Of a stretch of 21,152 bases of DNA, positions 16,880 to 21,152 are shown piece after piece. The notes beneath the pieces were generated by a model. The model did not search any database. It saw nothing but the letters and a program-made list of their open reading frames with translations, and was not told the origin of the DNA. Within the stretch, counting starts at the first letter, position 1; each line of letters opens with the position of its first letter. This DNA is from JBCDCU01 sp039180865 (GTDB taxonomy: Bacteria; Pseudomonadota; Alphaproteobacteria; Rhizobiales; JACESI01): positions 1-21,152 of the forward strand of contig JBCDCZ010000042.1 of NCBI GenBank assembly GCA_039180865.1, in the 5' to 3' direction. The translations under genes were made by a program, and so were the position numbers.

Positions 16880-16905
16880 AGCGGGTAAAGAAAGCCTTAC
16901 CCGCT
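16880..16905 (-). promoter_or_regulatory. Perfect 9-bp hairpin in presumed flhA 5' leader
   Basis: AGCGGGTAA (16880-16888) and TTACCCGCT (16897-16905) are perfect inverted repeats with an 8-nt loop, 27-53 nt upstream of the flhA ATG. No T tract follows on the flhA strand, so it is not a standard terminator. It could be an mRNA-stability or translation element, or an operator. The structure is seen; the role is unknown. Confidence 0.45.
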
Positions 16906-16909
16906 AGGC

Positions 16910-16922
16910 AATTTTTGCCGCA
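16910..16922 (-). repeat. 13-bp direct repeat copy A (FlbD-site-like) in the flhA promoter region
   Basis: On the flhA strand this reads TGCGGCAAAAATT. It matches copy B at 16943-16955 at 12 of 13 positions, and it also sits in a small inverted repeat, GGCAA-TTT-TTGCC (16907-16919). The CGGCAAA core resembles the FlbD-binding ftr elements of Caulobacter as I remember them; that is unverified. Confidence 0.4.
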
Positions 16923-16925
16923 GCT

Positions 16926-16944
16926 ATGGTTAACGGGGCGTTAA
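16926..16944 (-). promoter_or_regulatory. CtrA-like binding box upstream of flhA
   Basis: On the flhA strand the sequence is TTAA-N7-TTAA (16930-16944) followed by CCAT, so the proximal half is the extended TTAACCAT form. This matches the full CtrA consensus TTAA-N7-TTAAC known from Caulobacter and other Alphaproteobacteria. It lies about 77 nt upstream of the flhA ATG, and CtrA activates early flagellar genes in related bacteria. It is the only full match I found in the gaps of this window. Confidence 0.7.
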
Positions 16945-16955
16945 TTCTTGCCGCA
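16943..16955 (-). repeat. 13-bp direct repeat copy B in the flhA promoter region
   Basis: On the flhA strand this reads TGCGGCAAGAATT, one base different from copy A 33 bp away, close to three helical turns. Its end overlaps the distal TTAA of the CtrA-like box by two bases, so a protein bound here could compete with CtrA. Confidence 0.4.
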
Positions 16956-17069
16956 ATTTGCTCGTAACATCGCGAAAAAGTGAGGTGCGATCGGCGCTTG
17001 CCAATTGCGTCCCGCACCTGTGAATACTAGTTTGAACCTCGCAACCCTGCACAAGAGAAAGAGGCACGA

Positions 17070-17687
17070 ATGTCTTTGAGATCCCTGCGTTTTGCACTTT
17101 GGGCCCTGGTCGCAATCGTTGGCGGCGCAATGGGCGGTGTGCTTTATTCCGGCGGTTTTTCAGGCCCTGAACAGGCAACTCAACAAGAGGCCCGCGCGAT
17201 CGGCGGCACCTTCGATCTGGTCGACCATACGGGAGCGGCGATCAATCAGGACGCATTGCTCGGATCGCCAAGCGTGATCTTTTTCGGCTTTACCCATTGC
17301 CCCGAGATTTGCCCGACCACCTTGCACGATATGGCGGGCTGGCTCGAGGACCTTGGACCTGAAGGTGAGGCAATTAAAAGCTATTTTGTAACCGTCGATC
17401 CGGAGCGAGACTCGCCCGAGGTCATGAATGATTATGTGACGGCTTTTTCGGACCGGATTACGGGGATTACCGGTAGCCCGGAAAAAGTAACCGAGATCCT
17501 GCAGAACTACCGGGTTTTTGCGCAAAAGGTTCGCCTCGGAGATGGCGATTACACCATGAACCACTCAGCCGCGATCTATCTTCTCGATGAAGAAGCGGAC
17601 TTTGTCGGTACTATCTCGTTTGGTGAGGACCGGGAGACCGCGTTGCAGAAGTTGAAGAATCTCGCCAAGCGTAGCCAGACCGGCTAA
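17070..17687 (+). CDS. SCO1/SenC family copper chaperone / thioredoxin-like protein
   Basis: SCO proteins deliver copper to the CuA centre of cytochrome c oxidase or act as periplasmic thiol reductants. The 205-residue product has one N-terminal hydrophobic anchor (about 8-28), so the rest would face the periplasm, and a thioredoxin-like fold with the copper ligands C77 and C81 in CPEIC and H165 in YTMNHSA. The FGFTHCPEICPTT and VDPERDSP segments are typical of the family. GAGG lies about 6 bp before the ATG. It is divergent from flhA and sits between two flagellar blocks with no oxidase gene in view, so its partner cannot be told from context. Confidence 0.95.
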   Translation: MSLRSLRFALWALVAIVGGAMGGVLYSGGFSGPEQATQQEARAIGGTFDLVDHTGAAINQDALLGSPSVIFFGFTHCPEICPTTLHDMAGWLEDLGPEGEAIKSYFVTVDPERDSPEVMNDYVTAFSDRITGITGSPEKVTEILQNYRVFAQKVRLGDGDYTMNHSAAIYLLDEEADFVGTISFGEDRETALQKLKNLAKRSQTG

Positions 17688-17696
17688 ACTGGCCTC

Positions 17697-17858
17697 ATGC
17701 AAGCGATCCAATCACAGTTTGAGGGACTGGTCGTTGCCGCAATCGTCATGGGCGTTGCGGCAGCAATGACAGCTGCCGCTTTTGCGTGGAGCGATGCGGG
17801 GAGTGCTATCTGGACCGAACTGCGCCTTGCGGAAATCGCGGGCTGCTTCGGTTTTTGA
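17697..17858 (+). CDS. Possible 53-residue single-pass membrane protein downstream of sco1
   Basis: This is an unrecognised small ORF starting 9 bp after the sco1 stop and ending 9 bp before the convergent flbD stop, so it fills the gap between them. The product starts MQAIQSQFEGL, has one strongly hydrophobic alanine-rich segment (about 10-30), then an amphipathic tail ending IAGCFGF. Codon choice resembles the neighbours. There is no clear Shine-Dalgarno, so it would depend on coupling to sco1. It could be a small membrane protein of unknown role or a chance frame. Confidence 0.35.
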   Translation: MQAIQSQFEGLVVAAIVMGVAAAMTAAAFAWSDAGSAIWTELRLAEIAGCFGF

Positions 17859-17867
17859 TCCGCACAC

Positions 17868-19250
17868 CTATCCTGCCATTGCGCTTCTGATTTCACCCGG
17901 TTGCGGGATATCTATGCCCTCATCGACATAAAGTTTCAGCTTGTTGCGCAGGGTGCGGATCGAGATGCCAAGAATGTTGGCTGCATGAGTCCGGTTTCCA
18001 AGGCAATGATCGAGCGTATCGAGGATAAGATCGCGCTCAACATCCGCGATGGTTCGCCCAACCAAGGTCCGTGTCACCGCCTCAGCGGTCATCGCCGCCT
18101 GCCGCGCCACATCATCTGCCGGAACACCAATAAAGCCGTTTCCAAGCCCGGTACCATCCGGCATGATGATCGCATCAGGGCCGATTTCCTGACCGGTCGC
18201 GACAAGAACGGCGCGATGAATTGTGTTTTCCAGTTCGCGAACATTTCCCGGCCACGGATTGGCGACAAGCAACCGCTCGGTTTCGGCTGAAAGTGGTCTT
18301 TCAGCCATACCGTTTGCCTCTGCGTACTTCTTGGCAAAATGTTTCGACAGTGCAGTGATATCCTGCGGACGTTCCCGCAAGGAAGGAAGCGCAAGGTTCA
18401 CAACGTTAAGCCGATAGAGAAGATCTTCGCGGAAGGTCCCATCCCTAACTGCTTCGCCGAGATTACGGTTCGACGTTGCAAGGATGCGGATATTGACCGG
18501 TACAGGCTTAGAGCCGCCAACACGGTCAATGACGCGCTCCTGGATCGCGCGGAGGAGTTTGGCCTGGAGCCGAACGTCCATCTCGCTGATCTCATCGAGG
18601 AGAAGCGTGCCCCCATCCGCCTCTTCAAATTTTCCAATTCGACGGGATGCGGCGCCGGTGAATGCGCCTTTCTCGTGCCCAAAAAGCTCCGATTCAAGCA
18701 AGTTGTCTGGGATTGCGGCGCAGTTGACCGAAATGAAGTCTTTGTCGGCACGTTGTGACCTCGAATGCACATAGCGCGCGATCACCTCCTTGCCGGTACC
18801 GCTTTCACCTGTGATGAGCACGGATGCATCGGAGGGGGCGATCTGTTCTGCGAGCTTCACGACATTTTTCATGGCCGGATCGCGGAAGATGAATTCCGAG
18901 CTTTCTTCACTTACGGCAGCAATGACTGCCGCAATGAGCTCCGGATCAGGTGGAAGCGGGACGTATTCACGTGCACCGGCGCGAATGGCTTCGACAGCAG
19001 CGCGGGCATCAGAGTCGATCCCGCAAGCCACAATCGGTACATGGATGAGTTCCGATTCCAGCCTCGTTACAAGGTCAGCGATCCGTATAGCCACATCCAC
19101 GAACAACAGATCCGCTCCGCGGCCCGATCGCAACGTCGCAAGCGCGCTTTCAATGTCATCCGCATGCATGACTTTGGCGCCGCGATCCATTGCGATCTTT
19201 GTTGCCGTCGACAATTGGCCATTGAGCGGCCCTATGATCAGAAGTCTCAT
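17868..19250 (-). CDS. flbD: Sigma-54-dependent flagellar regulator FlbD (receiver-AAA+-HTH)
   Basis: FlbD is the bacterial enhancer-binding protein that in Caulobacter activates late, sigma-54 flagellar promoters and represses the early fliF promoter, with FliX as its control partner. The 460-residue product has an N-terminal receiver-like domain (1-115), an AAA+ domain with Walker A GESGTGKE (147-154), the sigma-54 contact loop GAFTGA (194-199) and Walker B TLLLDE (214-219), and a C-terminal Fis-type helix-turn-helix (THAANILGISIRTLRNKL). The receiver keeps Asp52 but lacks the acidic pair near residues 7-10 (GPLN) and the conserved Lys, where L98 stands (VPLPP), so ordinary phosphorylation is doubtful. 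It starts 10 bp after the fliN stop. fliG-fliH-fliN-flbD matches the Caulobacter fliF operon order. Confidence 0.93.
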   Translation of the reverse strand: MRLLIIGPLNGQLSTATKIAMDRGAKVMHADDIESALATLRSGRGADLLFVDVAIRIADLVTRLESELIHVPIVACGIDSDARAAVEAIRAGAREYVPLPPDPELIAAVIAAVSEESSEFIFRDPAMKNVVKLAEQIAPSDASVLITGESGTGKEVIARYVHSRSQRADKDFISVNCAAIPDNLLESELFGHEKGAFTGAASRRIGKFEEADGGTLLLDEISEMDVRLQAKLLRAIQERVIDRVGGSKPVPVNIRILATSNRNLGEAVRDGTFREDLLYRLNVVNLALPSLRERPQDITALSKHFAKKYAEANGMAERPLSAETERLLVANPWPGNVRELENTIHRAVLVATGQEIGPDAIIMPDGTGLGNGFIGVPADDVARQAAMTAEAVTRTLVGRTIADVERDLILDTLDHCLGNRTHAANILGISIRTLRNKLKLYVDEGIDIPQPGEIRSAMAG

Positions 19251-19260
19251 CTTTTTTGCC

Positions 19261-19608
19261 CTAATCCTGTCTGACCAGTTCGGTCATTGTTATTCCAAGT
19301 TGGTTATCGACGAGGACGACCTCTCCACGTGCGATCAGCCGGTTGTTGACGAAGATGTCGATGCTCTCGCCAACCTTCCGGTCAAGTTCGATAATCGCGC
19401 CGCTATCGAGTTTCATGAGATCGGCGACTTTCATGCGCGAGCGTCCCAAAACGGCAGAAACCTTGACCGGGACGTCAAACACCGCTTGGAGGTCCGCGGG
19501 ATCCTTATCTTCGACAATGCCATCATCCGGCTCTCGTTCGGGCTCTTCGAGGACCGTAAAGTCGAGGTCAGCATCATCAGCCGCATCTGTCTCGTTTTCC
19601 TGGCTCAT
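19261..19608 (-). CDS. fliN: Flagellar motor switch protein FliN
   Basis: FliN is a C-ring component that, with FliM and FliG, sets rotor switching and also helps dock export substrates through FliH. The 115-residue product has an acidic N-terminal tail (about 1-40) and the SpoA/FliN core with DVPVKVSAVLGRSRMKVADL, LDRKVGESIDIFVNNRLIARGEV and the C-terminal GITMTELV. The start ATG overlaps the fliH stop by four bases (ATGA), with GGAG about 7 bp upstream. Confidence 0.96.
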   Translation of the reverse strand: MSQENETDAADDADLDFTVLEEPEREPDDGIVEDKDPADLQAVFDVPVKVSAVLGRSRMKVADLMKLDSGAIIELDRKVGESIDIFVNNRLIARGEVVLVDNQLGITMTELVRQD

Positions 19609-20396
19609 GCCGCATCTCCGTTCCGATCAAGGGGTGTGTCGTCAACCGTGGTTGGATCGCTTGACGGCTTGTCTTCAGTTTCCAAGGCGAGCGCTTCAGA
19701 GGGATCCTCTTCATCGGCTTTATCCAGATCACGTTCTGCAAGCCCACCTTCCAGCGGGGCGAAATACGCTTTGAAATATTTCAGAATTTCCGCTTCCGCA
19801 CGTTCGCGGTCGCGGACAATTCCACCGTCGGCCCATTCGATCCGGCAGTCGCCCGGTTTAAAATCAGGTTCACCGAGCACGATGAAGCGCCCTTCGAACC
19901 CGTGTTCGCGAGTGAGCTTGCCGATCGTTTCGGTTATGGCGCCTGCATCTTTTTCATTGAGGCGCACGACCAGATGAGGCGTTTTGCGCAACGGTCCGAG
20001 GCACTCGGAGACGAGAGCTTCGATATCATCCAACGGAAAGCGCTTGAGCGCTTCCCCTGCAAGCTTTCTGCCGATTGCAACGGCGAGGTCGGCGGCTTCC
20101 GCTTCCAGGGCTGAGCGATCCTGATCGATCGCCGCCAGGATTTTTTCGGCAGCCGCTGCGACACGTTCCGTTTCCTGAAGAAGACGACGCCCATCGCTTG
20201 CGTTTGCTTCCGCAATGCCCTTCTGACGTCCCCGAATTTCCGCCTGAAGCAGTGCAGCCTCGTGATCGGAAAGGGGAATTGTCGGGATTTTCTCCGCCTC
20301 GATTTCCGCTTGCGACTTAACAGGTTTGGGCGCTGCAAAATTCACATCAAACGTGAAGGGCAACGCGTCGCCGTCTTTCAGTTTCTGCGCCTTCAT
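19605..20396 (-). CDS. fliH: Flagellar assembly protein FliH (FlbE-like)
   Basis: FliH tethers and restrains the FliI ATPase at the base of the export apparatus and links it to FliN. The 263-residue product is charged and variable: an N-terminal segment, a long helical Glu/Ala-rich stretch (about 50-115) and a C-terminal domain with the family-like pattern LVVRLNEKDA, FKPGDCRIEWADGG and an Asp/Glu-rich tail (about 220-263). Identification rests on this C-terminal pattern and on position between fliG and fliN; in Caulobacter the gene at this place is called flbE. Its ATG shares one base with the fliG stop and its stop overlaps fliN, so the three are translationally coupled. Confidence 0.85.
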   Translation of the reverse strand: MKAQKLKDGDALPFTFDVNFAAPKPVKSQAEIEAEKIPTIPLSDHEAALLQAEIRGRQKGIAEANASDGRRLLQETERVAAAAEKILAAIDQDRSALEAEAADLAVAIGRKLAGEALKRFPLDDIEALVSECLGPLRKTPHLVVRLNEKDAGAITETIGKLTREHGFEGRFIVLGEPDFKPGDCRIEWADGGIVRDRERAEAEILKYFKAYFAPLEGGLAERDLDKADEEDPSEALALETEDKPSSDPTTVDDTPLDRNGDAA

Positions 20397-21151
20397 CAGT
20401 AAATCATCTCTTCGTCGTTATCGCCCTTCTGGACGATGATTTCACCTTTATCGGCAAGGTCTTTCGCAGCATTAACCAGTTTGTTTTGCGCTTCATCCAC
20501 GTCGCTCAACCGCATTGGGCCAAGTGCCTCCATGTCGTCCTGCAGGAGTTTGGCGGCGCGTTGCGACATGTTTGAGAAGAAGAATTCGCGTAAGCCTTCG
20601 CTCGCGCCCTTGAGCGACTTGGCAAGATCGTCCTTTTCAACCTCACGCAGGAGAACCTGAACGGAGGAATTGTCGAGCCTGCCGAGGTCGTCAAACGTAA
20701 ACATGAGTTGTTTGATGCGCTCGGCTGAATCCCGGTTTTCCTCTTCGAGCGCAGTCAGGAAACGCGCTTCCGTCTGCCGGTCGAAATTATTGAAAATGGC
20801 GGCCATCAATTCGTGCGGATCGCTTTTCGTCGACCGCGAAAGGTTCGACATGAATTCGAGCCGTAATGTGCTCTCGACTTTTTCGAGAACCTCTTTTTGC
20901 ACAGATTCCATTGCGAGCATGCGGCTCACAACTTCCAATGCCAGTTCATCGGGCAGAAGTGATAGGACCTGCGCTGAGTGCTCGGTTGCGATCTTTGAAA
21001 GGACGACTGCGACCGTTTGCGGATATTCGTTTTTGAGGTAGCTCGCGAGGACGTTCGCTTGCACATTTGAGAGTTTCTCCCACATGTTGCGGCCGGCCGG
21101 TCCCCGGATTTCCTCCATGATGAGTTCGACCTGATCAGCCGACAGGAAGGA
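20396..21151 (-). CDS. fliG: Flagellar motor switch protein FliG, 5' end cut by window edge
   Basis: FliG is the rotor protein that transmits stator torque and joins the MS ring to FliM. The visible 251 residues are the middle and C-terminal domains; the frame is open to the right edge, so the N-terminal part is missing. Seen are EEIRGPAGRNMWEKLSNV, the FliM-binding motif as EYPQT (His replaced by Tyr compared with the EHPQT of enteric FliG), and the torque domain MFTFDDLGRLDNSSVQVLL, REVEKDDLAKSLKGA, FFSNMSQRAAKLLQDDM and GPMRLSDVDEAQ, with the charged residues that face the stator. It is followed with a one-base overlap by fliH; fliF would be expected beyond the window. Confidence 0.97.
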   Translation of the reverse strand, partial: SFLSADQVELIMEEIRGPAGRNMWEKLSNVQANVLASYLKNEYPQTVAVVLSKIATEHSAQVLSLLPDELALEVVSRMLAMESVQKEVLEKVESTLRLEFMSNLSRSTKSDPHELMAAIFNNFDRQTEARFLTALEEENRDSAERIKQLMFTFDDLGRLDNSSVQVLLREVEKDDLAKSLKGASEGLREFFFSNMSQRAAKLLQDDMEALGPMRLSDVDEAQNKLVNAAKDLADKGEIIVQKGDNDEEMIY

Positions 21152-21152
21152 A

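Noticed and set aside
16999..17027. TTGCCA and TGAATA with 17-bp spacing as a sco1 promoter
   Set aside because: The -10 match is poor; left out for lack of support.
18790..19977. A 395-codon open frame on the + strand antisense to flbD, fliN and fliH
   Set aside because: The product is Ser/Arg-rich with no domain, and it lies opposite three well-supported genes; it is a codon-bias shadow.

Overview
The window looks like part of an alphaproteobacterial chromosome. The evidence is a DivL-type cell-cycle pseudokinase, an alphaproteobacterial AddB/AddA pair, a TsaE-AmgK fusion, and a flagellar cluster in the order fliG-fliH-fliN-flbD ending near flhA, with a CtrA-like box in front of flhA. This flagellar layout is closer to Caulobacterales or Parvibaculales than to Rhizobium/Agrobacterium, but I cannot place the organism below class level from sequence alone. 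Gene density is high and no tRNA, rRNA, CRISPR, insertion sequence or phage gene was seen.

Left part (1-13046, + strand). The 3' part of ahcY (SAH hydrolase) ends at an intrinsic terminator. Then come divL, a tsaE-amgK fusion, murU, addB, addA and trxA. divL, tsaE-amgK and murU are closely spaced; murU-addB-addA are nearly contiguous (addB/addA share one base). The tract combines cell-cycle signalling (DivL), tRNA t6A synthesis (TsaE), peptidoglycan sugar salvage (AmgK, MurU), double-strand-break resection (AddAB) and thiol redox (TrxA).

Middle (13047-14674, - strand). A strong inverted repeat separates trxA from a convergent gene for a small four-helix membrane protein with an internal duplication (SPW-like). 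Behind it lies an AraC-family regulator with an N-terminal cupin-like domain.

Right part (14675-21152, mostly - strand). fliG (cut by the window edge), fliH, fliN and flbD form a translationally coupled cluster. flhA lies on the same strand but is separated from flbD by a + strand sco1 gene and a possible 53-residue membrane ORF. The 217-bp flhA/sco1 divergent spacer is the most structured non-coding DNA here: a TTAA-N7-TTAA CtrA-like box, two near-identical 13-bp direct repeats on either side of it, and a perfect 9-bp hairpin in the presumed flhA leader.

Possible logic: DivL is known in Caulobacter to control the CckA-ChpT-CtrA phosphorelay, CtrA controls early flagellar genes, and FlbD (with a receiver lacking key phosphorylation residues here) controls later ones. 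The window therefore holds an upstream regulator, a probable target promoter and a downstream regulator of the same cell-cycle/flagellar cascade. No wholly new system is evident; the most novel observations are the divL leader hairpin, the flhA promoter architecture and the small ORFs.
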